From Ruminococcus sp. (GTDB lineage: Bacteria > Bacillota > Clostridia > Oscillospirales > Ruminococcaceae), in the NCBI GenBank assembly GCA_021200415.1, contig JAJQGO010000027.1, positions 1 to 60,110 on the forward strand: a DNA stretch of 60,110 nt, read 5' to 3'. The position numbers and the translations under genes were made by a program. A model generated the notes under the pieces. That model saw only the letters and a list, made by a program, of their open reading frames with translations, was not told where the DNA came from and searched no databases. Below are positions 18,145-28,006 of the stretch, in pieces (position 1 is the stretch's first letter; every line of letters starts with the position of its first letter).

Positions 18145-18618
18145 ATGAAATTAAAAAAATTCGGAGGAACCGAGCGGCGTGTTTACGACCTGATAAAGCC
18201 GATTACCGATGAGCTTGGCTACTACCTCTGGGACGTCTGTTACGTCAAGGAGGGGGCGATGTGGTATCTCCGCATCTTCATCGACTGCGATGAGGGCATT
18301 ACCATTGACGACTGTGAACGGGCAACAAAGCCTATTGACGAGGCTCTTGACAAGGCTGACCCCATTTCGCAGAGCTATATGCTGGAGGTCGGCTCGGCAG
18401 GTCTTGAAAGAGAGCTTGTCAAGGAGGATCATTTCGAGGTCTGTACGGGCGATGAGGTGAGAATCCGCTTCATAAGGGCAGTTGACGGCGTAAAGGAGAT
18501 TGTCGGGATTCTTGAGGGTGCGGATAAGGAAGGCGTCACTGTCAATGCAGACGGAGAGATGAAAAAATTCCCTCTCTGCGACATATCCTATGTTAAGCTG
18601 AATTTTGAATTTGAATAA
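18145..18618 (+). CDS. rimP: Ribosome maturation factor RimP
   Basis: RimP helps assemble the 30S subunit. It has the N-terminal domain pattern ERRVYDLIKPITDELGYYLWDVCYVKEG, then WYLRIFIDCDEGITIDDCE, SYMLEVGSAGLERELVKEDHF and a C-terminal SH3-like part. With the ATG at 18145 the protein has 157 residues. The start is uncertain: GGAG lies 27 bases upstream with a CCCGC/GCGGG hairpin between, and in-frame starts at 18100 (TTG) and 18109 (ATG) exist. It is the first gene of the nusA operon, 19 bases before nusA. Confidence 0.92.
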   Translation: MKLKKFGGTERRVYDLIKPITDELGYYLWDVCYVKEGAMWYLRIFIDCDEGITIDDCERATKPIDEALDKADPISQSYMLEVGSAGLERELVKEDHFEVCTGDEVRIRFIRAVDGVKEIVGILEGADKEGVTVNADGEMKKFPLCDISYVKLNFEFE

Positions 18619-18637
18619 AATGGAGGAATAAACGGAA

Positions 18638-19942
18638 ATGAGAAAGAAAAATACTGAAAACGCAGGTGCCGGCGGAAACGGAAGCTTCTTTGAGGCACTG
18701 GAGCTTCTCGGCGAGGAAAACAGCGTTGATACCGACGTTCTTATCGAAAAGGTGAAGTCGGCTATGCTTAAAGCGGCAAGAAAGGCTTATCCTCACAGCG
18801 AGGAGAACATCAGAGTCGAAATCGACCCCGAAACGAAAAAATTTGAAATGTATATCGAGCAGGAGGTAATTGATGATTACCCCATTGACGAAAACGAAGT
18901 GAACATTGACGTTGCGAGAACTATTGATCCCAACGCTTATGTGGGCGGAAAGATTCTCAAGCAGATTGATATTTCAAAATTCGGAAGAATGGCTGCTCTC
19001 TCCGCTAAGCAGTCGATTAAGGGCGATCTGAGAGAAATCAGCAGAGAGCAAATGCTTTCGAAATTCGAATCGAAGGAGCATGAGTGCATTACAGCAAAGG
19101 TATCTCAGGTTGAACCCGGAAGAGGCACGGTTACCGTGGTGTATGAGGGAACAGAGCTTTATCTTTTCAGGAACGAGCAGATTCCCGATGAAAACCTCAA
19201 AGAGGGTATGCAGATTAAGGTGTACGTTACGGGAATTACCAACAAAAACAAAAAGCCTGTTGTAAAAATTTCACGTACCCACAAGGATCTTGTAAAAAGA
19301 CTTTTTGAGCTTGAGGTTCCCGAAATTTACGACGGAACGGTTGAGGTGAAGTCAATCTCCCGTGAGGCAGGCTCACGTACCAAAATCGCAGTCTGGTCAA
19401 AGGATCCGAATGTTGATGCGGTAGGCGCTTGTATCGGTTCAAAACACTCGAGAATTACCGCGGTTGTAAACGAGCTGAACGGGGAGAAGATTGATATAAT
19501 TCCCTACAGCGAAATTCCGGAGGAATTTATCGCGAAGGCTCTCGCTCCCGCGGAGGTTCTCAAAACGGTTATCACCTCCGAGGAGGAGAAAACCTGTGTT
19601 GTAATTGTTCCGAATAATCAGCTCTCCCTTGCAATCGGAAATAAGGGTCAGAACGCAAAGCTTGCGGCTAAGCTGACAGGATTTAAAATCGACATCAAGC
19701 CGCAGTTCGATACGATAACAGGTGAAGAGGCTCCCGAAATCAAGCCTGATTTCAAGCTCCCCGAGGTTAAAACCGAGGACGACGAGATTTTCTTTGAGGA
19801 CGAAACGGAGCTTGCTTCCGTAACGGAGACTGCCGATGAACAGCTGTCGGAGGATTTCCTGACAGATATTGACGAATCGGAGGAAATTGTGGAAAACGAT
19901 TCAGCTGAAACAGAGTCCGGGTCTGAAACGGACGGAGAATAA
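18638..19942 (+). CDS. nusA: Transcription termination/antitermination factor NusA
   Basis: NusA binds RNA polymerase and modulates pausing and termination. The N-terminal domain starts around FFEALELLGEENSVDTDVLIEKVKSA, followed by S1 (VSQVEPGRGTVTVVYEGTE), KH1 (GSRTKIAVWSKDPNVDAVGACIGSKHSRI) and KH2 (VIVPNNQLSLAIGNKGQNAKLAAKLTG). After residue about 360 there is an acidic, low-complexity tail instead of the repeats seen in proteobacteria, which is usual in Firmicutes. The ATG follows TGGAGG. The length is 434 residues. Confidence 0.97.
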   Translation: MRKKNTENAGAGGNGSFFEALELLGEENSVDTDVLIEKVKSAMLKAARKAYPHSEENIRVEIDPETKKFEMYIEQEVIDDYPIDENEVNIDVARTIDPNAYVGGKILKQIDISKFGRMAALSAKQSIKGDLREISREQMLSKFESKEHECITAKVSQVEPGRGTVTVVYEGTELYLFRNEQIPDENLKEGMQIKVYVTGITNKNKKPVVKISRTHKDLVKRLFELEVPEIYDGTVEVKSISREAGSRTKIAVWSKDPNVDAVGACIGSKHSRITAVVNELNGEKIDIIPYSEIPEEFIAKALAPAEVLKTVITSEEEKTCVVIVPNNQLSLAIGNKGQNAKLAAKLTGFKIDIKPQFDTITGEEAPEIKPDFKLPEVKTEDDEIFFEDETELASVTETADEQLSEDFLTDIDESEEIVENDSAETESGSETDGE

Positions 19943-19947
19943 TTTTT

Positions 19948-20226
19948 ATGAAACCGAAAAAAATTCCAATGAGAATGTGCCTTGGCTGCGGAGAAATGAA
20001 GCCCAAAAAGGAGCTTATACGCGTTGTGAAATCGCCGGAGGACGAAATAAGCCTTGACCTTACGGGGAAAAAATCGGGACGCGGAGCTTATATATGCCGC
20101 AGCAGCGAGTGCTTTCAAAAGGCACGCAAGGGCAGACGTTTTGAGAAATCATTATCATGCAGAATTGATGAAAGCGTATATGAGGTGATGGCTGATGAGC
20201 TTGCAGCAGAAACAAAAAATAACTAA
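19948..20226 (+). CDS. ylxR: YlxR/RnpM family RNA-binding protein
   Basis: This small basic protein is always found between nusA and infB in Firmicutes; the family has been linked to modulation of RNase P. The diagnostic start is PMRMCLGCGEMKPKKELIRVVKSP, then GRGAYICRSSECFQKARKGRRFEKSL. The length is 92 residues. It starts five bases after nusA and overlaps the next gene by 32 bases, so expression is coupled. Confidence 0.92.
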   Translation: MKPKKIPMRMCLGCGEMKPKKELIRVVKSPEDEISLDLTGKKSGRGAYICRSSECFQKARKGRRFEKSLSCRIDESVYEVMADELAAETKNN

Positions 20227-20506
20227 TCTGCTGACTATCTGCATTAAGGCAGGTAAACTTGTAAAGGGCTATGACAGCGTTTGTGAGGCATTGAAGGGAA
20301 AATCGGTGTACTGCGTTATGACAGCATCGGATATATCGGCTAAAACATTCAAGGAAACTGAGTTTATGTGCCGCAAATACGGAACTGTACTTATTCCGAC
20401 AGAGCTGACAAAGGAAGATATGGAAAGAATTTCCGGAAAGCAGACTGCGGTGGCAGCCGTCTGCGATAAGGGATTTGCCGATAAATTTATCGAGCTTTCT
20501 AATTAA
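20195..20506 (+). CDS. ylxQ: L7Ae-family ribosomal-like protein YlxQ
   Basis: This is a kink-turn RNA-binding protein of the L7Ae/L30e fold. It shows ITNLLTICIKAGKLVKGYDSVCEALKGKSVYCVMTASDISAKT, then a helix and YGTVLIPTELTKEDMERISGKQTAVAAVCDKGFA. The 103 residues match the family. The ATG at 20195, inside ylxR, is preceded by GAGGTG seven bases upstream. The RNA target is not known from sequence. Confidence 0.9.
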   Translation: MSLQQKQKITNLLTICIKAGKLVKGYDSVCEALKGKSVYCVMTASDISAKTFKETEFMCRKYGTVLIPTELTKEDMERISGKQTAVAAVCDKGFADKFIELSN

Positions 20507-20620
20507 ATTTACTGTAATATTACTTTAATTTCGCTGTCTGCGTTTAGATATAATCCGCAAAACCAAAAGCCAAAGCCGCTTGTGCGGCGTAAATGAATCA
20601 ATATGGAGGTAATTAAGCCT

Positions 20621-23230
20621 ATGACCAAAAAGATTAAATTAAGTGACGCGGCAAAGGATTTGAATGTTCCCGCACAGGAGCTGATAGATTTTTTTGCCGA
20701 AAAGGGCGATAATAAGAAAAAAACAACAACAGGTCTTTCACAGGACGAAATGAATCTGCTCCTCGAGCATTATACAAAGCTGCATGGGGTAAGCTCCTTC
20801 GATGAGTATTTCGCGTCCTCCGCCGATCCGAAGCCTGCTGCAAAGGAAGAGGCAGCTCCCGAAAAAAAGCCTGCGGCAAAGAAGTCCGAGAAATCAAAAG
20901 GCTCCGCCCCGAAGTCCGACAAGGAAAAGAATGGGGAGAAGCCCAAGAGCGATGCTTCATCGCAGAAAAAGCCGGCTGCGGCTAAGCCGAATGCCGAGCA
21001 GAAGAAATCTGACAGGAAGCAGGAGGCAAACGCTCAGGCAAAGACAGCTCCGAAGAACACAAAGCCTGCCGAGGCAAAGGAAAACCGCAAGGACGCACGG
21101 GAAGAAAATAAATCCGCAGGCGGAAATAATCAGGAGCAAAAGCAGAATAATAAGAACAAGAAAAATGAAAAGAAACCTCAGGCAAAAGCTCACGACAGAG
21201 GCGAAAAGACGAAGTTCAACGCGAATTTCAGTTCGGAAACAGCTTCAACCGCAACTCAGAGACGTACTGTAGATACACGTGGCAGCTATGTTGATCTTGA
21301 CAAGTACAACGAACGCTATGAGCAGATTGCGCCTGCAAACAAGCATAAGGATAATTATTCCTCAAAGAAGCAGAAAATAAATCAGAAATCGGCTCAGAGA
21401 AACCGCCAGCAATATTCCCACAAGGAAACAGAAGCCGAAAAGCTCCGCAGACTTGAGCTTGAGCGGGCAAGACATCAGCAGCTGAAGGTTCTCATCCCCG
21501 ACTCGATTACAGTCGGAGAGCTTGCAACACGTCTGAAGGTTACGGCTACAGACGTTATAAAGAAGCTTATGGGCCTTGGCGTTATGGCTTCGATAAATCA
21601 GGAGATAGATTTTGATACGGCAGCTCTTGTTGCCGAGGAACTTGGAGCAAAGGTTGAAAAGGAGGTTATTGTCACTATCGAGGAACGCCTTATTGACGAC
21701 AGCGATGATGATGATACAAATCTTGAACCGAGATCTCCTGTAGTTGTTGTTATGGGTCACGTCGATCATGGTAAGACATCTATTCTTGACAGAATCAGAA
21801 AAACAAATGTCACAGCTTCGGAGGCAGGCGGTATTACGCAGCATATCGGTGCATATCAGGTGAACTGCAACGGCCACGAAATAACATTCCTTGATACGCC
21901 CGGACACGAAGCGTTTACTTCAATGCGTGCAAGAGGCGCGGATATTACGGATATTGCAATTCTCGTTGTTGCCGCTGATGACGGTATCATGCCGCAGACT
22001 ATTGAATCAATCAATCATGCCAAGGCAGCGGGAGTTACAATTATCGTGGCTATAAACAAAATGGACAAAGAGGGAGCTGACCCCGATAGAGTACGACAGG
22101 AGCTTACGGAATATGAGCTTGTCTGCGAGGAATGGGGCGGAGATGTTATCTGTGTTCCCGTTTCAGCTAAAACAGGAGAGGGCATAGACGAGCTTCTTGA
22201 AAATATTCTCCTTGTTGCCGAGGTAAAGGAGCTTAAGGCAAATCCTGACAGACTTGCAAAGGGTACTGTAATCGAAGCGCGTCTTGATAAGGGAAGAGGT
22301 CCTATCGCTACGCTTCTCGTTCAGAACGGAACACTCCATCAGGGAGATGTTATAATTGCAGGAACATCCGTGGGCAGAGTCCGTGTTATGACAAACTATA
22401 AGGGTAAGCCTGTAAAATCAGCAGGCCCGTCTGTTCCTGTTGAAATTACGGGACTTGCGGACGTTCCGAGCGCAGGAGATATATTCAATGCGGTTGAGGA
22501 TGAGCGTCTTGCGAGAGAGCTTGTTGAGCAGAGAAAGCATGAGGCTAAGCAGGAACAGTTCAACGCATATAAGAACGTAACTCTTGACAACCTTTTCAGC
22601 CAGATTGCAGAGGGCGAAATGAAGGAGCTTCCTATTATTGTCAAGGCGGACGTACAAGGCTCGGTTGAAGCTGTCAAGCAGTCCCTTGAAAAGCTCTCGA
22701 ACAATGAGGTCAGAGTAAAGGTAATTCACGGCGGCGTTGGAGCTGTCAAGGAAAGCGACGTTATGCTTGCCAATGCCTCAAAGGCTATTATAGTCGGATT
22801 CAACGTAAGACCCGACCCTGTAGCTGCTGAATCGGCTGCACGTGACGGCGTTGATATACGTCTTTACAGAATTATTTACGATGCAATTGAAGAAATCTCA
22901 ACTGCCATGAAGGGAATGCTTGCGCCAAAATACAGAGATGTTGAAATGGGACGAATTGAGGTTCGTCAGGTTTACAAGCTTTCAAGCGTCGGTATGGTTG
23001 CAGGAAGCTATGTTCTCAGCGGCAAGGTTACAAGAGGCTGTCAGGTTCGTGTTGTGCGTGACGGAATTATCATTGCCGATGACAAGATTGCAGGTCTGAA
23101 GCGCTTCAAGGACGACGTCAGGGAGGTTGCCGAGGGATATGAATGCGGCATCAGCCTTGAGAAATTCAGCGACGTCAAGGAGGGCGATGTATTCGAGGCT
23201 TATCTTGTTGAGGAATACAAAGAGGACTGA
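20621..23230 (+). CDS. infB: Translation initiation factor IF-2
   Basis: IF-2 places initiator tRNA on the 30S subunit and promotes subunit joining. Residues 1-50 form the IF2N helical domain. They are followed by about 200 residues of Lys/Ala/Pro-rich linker, a second IF2N ([33 protein letters not shown]), and the G domain with [20 protein letters not shown] and NKMD, then the C-terminal domains. The length is 869 residues. I start it at the ATG at 20621 behind TGGAGG; the earlier ATG at 20603 lies inside that site. In the 114 bases before it are a GCCGC/GCGGC hairpin (around 20575) and a TATAAT without a good -35. Confidence 0.97.
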   Translation: MTKKIKLSDAAKDLNVPAQELIDFFAEKGDNKKKTTTGLSQDEMNLLLEHYTKLHGVSSFDEYFASSADPKPAAKEEAAPEKKPAAKKSEKSKGSAPKSDKEKNGEKPKSDASSQKKPAAAKPNAEQKKSDRKQEANAQAKTAPKNTKPAEAKENRKDAREENKSAGGNNQEQKQNNKNKKNEKKPQAKAHDRGEKTKFNANFSSETASTATQRRTVDTRGSYVDLDKYNERYEQIAPANKHKDNYSSKKQKINQKSAQRNRQQYSHKETEAEKLRRLELERARHQQLKVLIPDSITVGELATRLKVTATDVIKKLMGLGVMASINQEIDFDTAALVAEELGAKVEKEVIVTIEERLIDDSDDDDTNLEPRSPVVVVMGHVDHGKTSILDRIRKTNVTASEAGGITQHIGAYQVNCNGHEITFLDTPGHEAFTSMRARGADITDIAILVVAADDGIMPQTIESINHAKAAGVTIIVAINKMDKEGADPDRVRQELTEYELVCEEWGGDVICVPVSAKTGEGIDELLENILLVAEVKELKANPDRLAKGTVIEARLDKGRGPIATLLVQNGTLHQGDVIIAGTSVGRVRVMTNYKGKPVKSAGPSVPVEITGLADVPSAGDIFNAVEDERLARELVEQRKHEAKQEQFNAYKNVTLDNLFSQIAEGEMKELPIIVKADVQGSVEAVKQSLEKLSNNEVRVKVIHGGVGAVKESDVMLANASKAIIVGFNVRPDPVAAESAARDGVDIRLYRIIYDAIEEISTAMKGMLAPKYRDVEMGRIEVRQVYKLSSVGMVAGSYVLSGKVTRGCQVRVVRDGIIIADDKIAGLKRFKDDVREVAEGYECGISLEKFSDVKEGDVFEAYLVEEYKED

Positions 23231-23259
23231 TTGCCTTCGCGTTGAGTGGAAAGGAATTT

Positions 23260-23595
23260 ATGGCTAATTTTAAAAACAGCCGTATGGCTGAAGATATAAA
23301 AAGAGAAATGACTGCTGTTCTGCGTGAGCTGAAGGATCCGAGAATCGACCCGATGCTCACTGTCGTCCGGACGGAGCTGTCCGGAGATATGTCAAGCTGC
23401 AAAATTTACGTGTCGAGCTTTATGGGGCTTGAAAAGGCGCAGGAATCGGTAAAGGGACTGAAAAGCGCAGAGGGATTCATACGGAGCGAGCTGTTTCACA
23501 GGCTTAAAATGCGGAAATCCCCTGAGCTGCGGTTCATTGCTGACGATTCTATCGCAAGAAGCGCGGAAATCAGCAGAAAGCTTAAAGATTTATAA
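23260..23595 (+). CDS. rbfA: Ribosome-binding factor A
   Basis: RbfA is a KH-fold factor for late 30S maturation. The sequence RMAEDIKREMTAVLRELKDPRIDPMLTVVRTELSGDMSSCKIYVS is diagnostic, with the C-terminal RKSPELRFIADDSIARSAEISRKL helix. The ATG at 23260 follows AAAGGAA; the upstream in-frame TTG is rejected. It has 111 residues and lies 29 bases after infB. Confidence 0.95.
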   Translation: MANFKNSRMAEDIKREMTAVLRELKDPRIDPMLTVVRTELSGDMSSCKIYVSSFMGLEKAQESVKGLKSAEGFIRSELFHRLKMRKSPELRFIADDSIARSAEISRKLKDL

Positions 23596-23607
23596 TGAGG
23601 TGTGTAA

Positions 23608-24561
23608 ATGCTTATCAGTTTAAGTGAAGCGGCGGATTTTTTATCGAAATGCGGAGATGCGTTGATTATTACACATCAGAGTCCCGACGGCGACTGCATA
23701 GGCGCAGGATTTGCGCTCAAGGATATGCTTGAAGCTATGGGAAAACGAGGCAGAGTTGTATGCAGCGATGAATTTCCAAAGAAATTTGAATTTCTTACGA
23801 ATGTGGGCTGCGGCGAGGATTTTGAGCCTGAAGCCGTAATTGCGGTGGATATTGCCGATGCTCAGCTTATGGGCAGCCTGAAGGAGCAGTACGGCGAAAG
23901 GGTGCAGCTTTGCATTGATCATCACGTTTCAAATACGGGGTATGCCGAGCGGACGCTTCTGAACGCCGAAGCCTCGGCAGCCTGCGAGATTATATATGAG
24001 CTTGCCCGTGAAATGGGAACAGAGCTGAACGAGCATATGGCAGCCTGCATCTATACAGGAATCGCAACGGACACAGGATGCTTCAAATACAGCTGCACAA
24101 CGGTGAGAGCGCATATTATCGCTGCGGAAATCATGGAGAGCTTCAGCATAAATTTTGCGCTTATCAACCGCAATATGTTTGATGTTAAATCTATCGGCAG
24201 AATCAAGGTTGAAAGCGCGGTTCTGGAGCTTATGGAGTCCTATTTCGGCGGAAAATTCACCATGATCTGCATCACCTCCGACATTATGGAAAAAATGGGC
24301 GTTGAAAGCAGTGAGCTTGAAGGCTGCGCATCTCTTCCCCTTCAGGTTGAGGGCGTTGAGGTAGGTGTATTTCTCAAGGAGAGCGAACCGGAGGCTTATA
24401 AAATTTCCATGCGCTCGGCAAATGACGTGAATGTTTCGGAAATATGCCGAATCCTGGGCGGCGGCGGTCACGCAAAGGCGGCAGGCTGTATGCTTCGGGG
24501 AAGTCTCAGCGATGTGAAAAGAAAGCTTGTTGAAGCTGTCGGAAAGGCGCTGGGAGAATGA
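23608..24561 (+). CDS. nrnA: DHH-family bifunctional oligoribonuclease/pAp phosphatase NrnA
   Basis: This enzyme degrades short RNA oligomers and adenosine 3',5'-bisphosphate in the cytoplasm using manganese ions. The DHH domain has THQSPDGDCIGAGFAL, VDIADAQ and the signature IDHHVSNTGYAE. The DHHA1 domain ends with GGGGHAKAAGC. The 317 residues match the family. It follows rbfA by 12 bases and overlaps truB by four bases (ATGA), the standard Firmicutes arrangement. Confidence 0.93.
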   Translation: MLISLSEAADFLSKCGDALIITHQSPDGDCIGAGFALKDMLEAMGKRGRVVCSDEFPKKFEFLTNVGCGEDFEPEAVIAVDIADAQLMGSLKEQYGERVQLCIDHHVSNTGYAERTLLNAEASAACEIIYELAREMGTELNEHMAACIYTGIATDTGCFKYSCTTVRAHIIAAEIMESFSINFALINRNMFDVKSIGRIKVESAVLELMESYFGGKFTMICITSDIMEKMGVESSELEGCASLPLQVEGVEVGVFLKESEPEAYKISMRSANDVNVSEICRILGGGGHAKAAGCMLRGSLSDVKRKLVEAVGKALGE

Positions 24562-25451
24562 ATGGCATACTTTGCGTAAATAAGCCGCAGGACTTCACCT
24601 CGTTTGACGTAGTTGCGAAGCTACGTGGAATACTCCACATGAAGCGTCTCGGGCACGGCGGAACTCTTGACCCTATGGCGACAGGCGTGCTTCCTGTTTT
24701 TGTGGGAAACGCCGCAAAGGCGTGTGACATTATGCCCGACAGCTCCAAAAGCTATCGCGCGGAATTTCGCCTTGGATTTACCTCGGATACGCAGGATATT
24801 ACGGGAAATGTTCGGGAATGCTCGGATAAGGAAATTGCGGAGGCGGATATAAGCAATGTGATACCGCAGTTTACGGGAAAAATTTTGCAGCTTCCGCCCA
24901 TGTATTCGGCAGTTCAGGTGAACGGAAAAAGGCTCTATGATTTGGCTCGTCAGGGAATTGAGGTTGAACGCACTCCGCGGGAGGCTGAAATATACAGCCT
25001 TGTTCTCGAAAAATACGACCCGAAATCACGGGAGGGAACGCTCTATATCTCCTGCGGCAAGGGAACATATATCCGCACTGTCATAAACGATATTGGCGAA
25101 AGGCTCGGCTGCGGAGGAATCATGACGTCGCTTGTGCGTCTTTCATCGGGAGGATTTACACTCGCCGACTGCTTCACCTTGGAGGAAATCCAGCGGGCAA
25201 GGGACGAGGACAGACTTGAACAGCTGATTCTCCCCATAGAACGTGTATTTGAAAAGCTCCCGAAGCTAAGGCTCGGGGAGGTTCAGACAAGAATGTACCG
25301 CAACGGTGTGAAGCTTGATCTCTCACGGATTTACAACATCAGGGACGGCGAGGAGCTGTATGCCGTTTACGGTCATGACGGCAGCTTTATCGGTACGGCA
25401 AAAACCGACAGGGAATCAGGCGTGCTGAGGGTTGCCAAAAATCTTGCGTAA
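24558..25451 (+). CDS. truB: tRNA pseudouridine-55 synthase
   Basis: TruB makes pseudouridine 55 in the T loop of tRNAs. It contains NKPQDFTSFDVVAKLRG and the catalytic block GHGGTLDPMATGVLPV with the active-site Asp, then YSAVQVNGKRLYDLARQG and a short C-terminal PUA-like region. The length of 297 residues is usual. The start overlaps the nrnA stop. No alternative in-frame start was found nearby. Confidence 0.95.
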   Translation: MNGILCVNKPQDFTSFDVVAKLRGILHMKRLGHGGTLDPMATGVLPVFVGNAAKACDIMPDSSKSYRAEFRLGFTSDTQDITGNVRECSDKEIAEADISNVIPQFTGKILQLPPMYSAVQVNGKRLYDLARQGIEVERTPREAEIYSLVLEKYDPKSREGTLYISCGKGTYIRTVINDIGERLGCGGIMTSLVRLSSGGFTLADCFTLEEIQRARDEDRLEQLILPIERVFEKLPKLRLGEVQTRMYRNGVKLDLSRIYNIRDGEELYAVYGHDGSFIGTAKTDRESGVLRVAKNLA

Positions 25452-25467
25452 GAGAGGTGAGATTACA

Positions 25468-26352
25468 ATGACTGAGCTTACGGAAAATGACGTTATATCC
25501 GAAAAAACCGCAGTTGCTCTCGGAATTTTCGACGGTCTGCACCACGGACACAGAGCAGTTCTTTCGGAGATTCTGAGCTGCGAAGCTCCGACAGTTTTCA
25601 CATTCAGGACGGAAAGCATTAAGAAGAAGCACGGCAAGCCCTTTGAGTATATCTATTCAAACAGCCGCAAGCTTGAGCTTTTTGCGGAAATGGGAATAAA
25701 ATACGTTTATTCGCCGGATTTCGACCATGTAAAAGACATGAGCGGAGAGGAATTTGTAAGAGAAATCCTCGTGAACAGAATGAATGCGGAGCTTGTGGTG
25801 TGCGGCGAAAATTTCCGCTTCGGAAGAGCCGCAGGCTGCGGAACAGCCGAGCTTACGGAGCTTGGCGGAAAATACGGCTTTAAGGTGAAAGTAATCGGAC
25901 TTGACGGCTTTTCTTCGGAAAAATACCGCAGCCTCCTTCGTGAGGGAAGCGTTGATGAGCTGCGGAAAAATAATGATGCCTACATTATCTCTGCTGAGGT
26001 GACAACGGGAAATATGCTGGGCAGAACGATTGACTTCCCGACAATAAATCAAAATTTCGCATTGGGTCAGCTTGTGCCGAGACATGGCGTTTACCGTTCA
26101 CGCACGACAGCTGACGGGAAGATATATGATTCCGTCACGAATGTGGGAGTCAAGCCCACTGTGGAGGACAATATAAAGCCTCTTGCCGAAACCCATATAC
26201 TGGGCTTTTCGGGCAATCTTTACGGCAGCCGTGTTCAGGTGGAGCTTTGTGAGTTTGTCAGAGACGAAATGAGGTTCTCCTCCGTTGACGAGCTGAAAAA
26301 GCAGATTGAATCGGATGTTAAACATATATTAAATCAGACGTTAAATATATAA
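25468..26352 (+). CDS. ribF: Bifunctional riboflavin kinase/FAD synthetase
   Basis: RibF makes FMN and then FAD from riboflavin. The nucleotidyltransferase part has ALGIFDGLHHGHRAVL (HxGH-type) and VCGENFRFGRAAGCG. The kinase part has NMLGRTIDFPTINQ and HGVYRSRT, then TNVGVKPTVED. The length is 294 residues. The ATG at 25468 follows GAGAGGTGA; the longer frame overlapping truB is rejected. Some residues of the kinase core are slightly divergent but the order is complete. Confidence 0.93.
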   Translation: MTELTENDVISEKTAVALGIFDGLHHGHRAVLSEILSCEAPTVFTFRTESIKKKHGKPFEYIYSNSRKLELFAEMGIKYVYSPDFDHVKDMSGEEFVREILVNRMNAELVVCGENFRFGRAAGCGTAELTELGGKYGFKVKVIGLDGFSSEKYRSLLREGSVDELRKNNDAYIISAEVTTGNMLGRTIDFPTINQNFALGQLVPRHGVYRSRTTADGKIYDSVTNVGVKPTVEDNIKPLAETHILGFSGNLYGSRVQVELCEFVRDEMRFSSVDELKKQIESDVKHILNQTLNI

Positions 26353-26378
26353 GGTTTGTAGGAAAGGATTGATTTGAA

Positions 26379-27836
26379 ATGTCAGATGCAAAAAGAGTCA
26401 GAACACGATTTGCTCCAAGTCCGACAGGATATATGCATATCGGAAATCTCAGAACAGCTCTTTATACCTATTTGATAGCAAAGAAAAACGGCGGCGATTT
26501 TATTCTCCGTATTGAGGATACCGATCAGGAACGATACGTTGAGGGCGCTGTTGACGTTATATACGATACATTGAAAATGACAGGTCTTAAATGGGACGAG
26601 GGTCCGGATATAGGAGGTCCTGTCGGCCCGTATATTCAGTCTCAGAGAATGGGAATGTTCAAGGATTACGCACTTCAGCTTGTTGAAAGCGGACACGCTT
26701 ATTACTGCTTCTGCGACAAGGAGCGTCTTGACGAGGTAAAGAAGATTCAGGAGGCATCGCATATTGCCCCCATGTATGACAGGCACTGCCGCAATCTTTC
26801 AAAGGAAGATGTGCAGGAAAAGCTTGATGCGGGAATCCCGTATGTAATACGTCAGAAGATGCCTCTTGAGGGCACAACAACCTTCCATGACGAGGTTTAC
26901 GGCGATATAACGGTTGATAATTCAACTCTCGATGATCAGATATTGATAAAAACCGACGGAATGCCTACCTATAACTTTGCAAATGTTGTGGACGATCATA
27001 CTATGGGAATTACTCACGTTGTCAGAGGAAACGAGTATCTTTCCTCAACTCCGAAGTATAATCTCCTTTATGAGGCTTTCGGCTGGGACGTTCCGAAATA
27101 CATTCACTGCTCGCCTGTTATGAAGGATCAGACGACAAAGCTTTCAAAGAGAAACGGAGACGCTTCATTTGAGGATCTCCTTAAAAAGGGCTATCTCAAG
27201 GAGGCTGTTGTAAACTTTATTGCTCTTCTCGGCTGGGCACCGAAGGGCGAACAGGAAATTTTCACGCTGGAGGAGCTTGTTCAGGAATTTGATATAAGCG
27301 GAATCTCAAAATCTCCCGCCATATTCGACCCTGTAAAGCTGAAGGCTATCAATGCGGCTTATATCAGAAAAATGTCGCCGGAGGAATTTCTGGAATGCAT
27401 AACTCCCTATATCCGTCAGAGCGTTAAGCGTGAGGATATAGATCTGCCGCTTCTTGCTTCTGTGCTTCAGCCGAGAACGGAGCTGTTTACTGATATTCCT
27501 GCACAGGTTGATTTTATTGACGAGCTTCCCGAATATGACGTATCCATGTACTGCCACAAGAAGATGAAAACAAATGAGGAAACCTCGCTCGAAGCGCTTA
27601 AAGCTGTTCTGCCCGTGCTTGAGGCTGTGGAGGACTGGACTGCCGAAAATATCCATGAGGCTTTGTTCAGGCTTATTGCGGAATTAGGCGTAAAGAACGG
27701 CTGGCTGCTGTGGCCGGTAAGAACTGCTGTATCGGGCAAATCCTTTACTCCCGGCGGCGGTGTGGAGCTTTGCGCTATCCTCGGCAAGGAGGATTCTCTT
27801 GCAAGAATCAGAAAGGGAATCGAAAAGCTGTCCTAA
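26379..27836 (+). CDS. gltX: Glutamyl-tRNA synthetase
   Basis: This class I synthetase charges tRNA-Glu. It carries the HIGH-type motif [18 protein letters not shown], the [10 protein letters not shown] block, and the KMSKS-type motif [12 protein letters not shown] helical anticodon-binding domain makes up the C-terminal half. The length is 485 residues. The ATG follows AAAGGA. It is probably the last gene of the nusA-infB operon. No terminator follows; instead a 14-base palindrome GCGAAATATTTCGC is found at 27856-27869. Confidence 0.96.
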   Translation: MSDAKRVRTRFAPSPTGYMHIGNLRTALYTYLIAKKNGGDFILRIEDTDQERYVEGAVDVIYDTLKMTGLKWDEGPDIGGPVGPYIQSQRMGMFKDYALQLVESGHAYYCFCDKERLDEVKKIQEASHIAPMYDRHCRNLSKEDVQEKLDAGIPYVIRQKMPLEGTTTFHDEVYGDITVDNSTLDDQILIKTDGMPTYNFANVVDDHTMGITHVVRGNEYLSSTPKYNLLYEAFGWDVPKYIHCSPVMKDQTTKLSKRNGDASFEDLLKKGYLKEAVVNFIALLGWAPKGEQEIFTLEELVQEFDISGISKSPAIFDPVKLKAINAAYIRKMSPEEFLECITPYIRQSVKREDIDLPLLASVLQPRTELFTDIPAQVDFIDELPEYDVSMYCHKKMKTNEETSLEALKAVLPVLEAVEDWTAENIHEALFRLIAELGVKNGWLLWPVRTAVSGKSFTPGGGVELCAILGKEDSLARIRKGIEKLS

Positions 27837-27855
27837 GGCTGCCTGAAATCTTTGT

Positions 27856-27869
27856 GCGAAATATTTCGC
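27856..27869. repeat. 14-base palindrome after gltX
   Basis: GCGAAATATTTCGC is self-complementary. It lies 20 bases after the gltX stop and about 140 bases before the ABC operon, for which I see no convincing promoter. It may be an operator or a weak hairpin. Confidence 0.3.
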
Positions 27870-28006
27870 CGTGCTTTCACTATACTATCACAATAAAAAG
27901 ATAAAATTAAACTCAGGTTGGTGTCTGCCATGGCACGCCGAACAAAAGCTCTCTGCATAATTACTCATTACGACAGCCAACGGCTGCCTCACAAGGAGGA
28001 AAACTA

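Noticed and set aside
20514..20523. Palindrome GTAATATTAC before infB, also found at 36174-36183 before rny
   Set aside because: Ten AT-rich bases can recur by chance in 60 kb of this composition, and the positions relative to the promoters differ.
21362..21907. 181-codon frame antisense to infB
   Set aside because: It is antisense to the IF-2 linker and G domain and has no supporting features.
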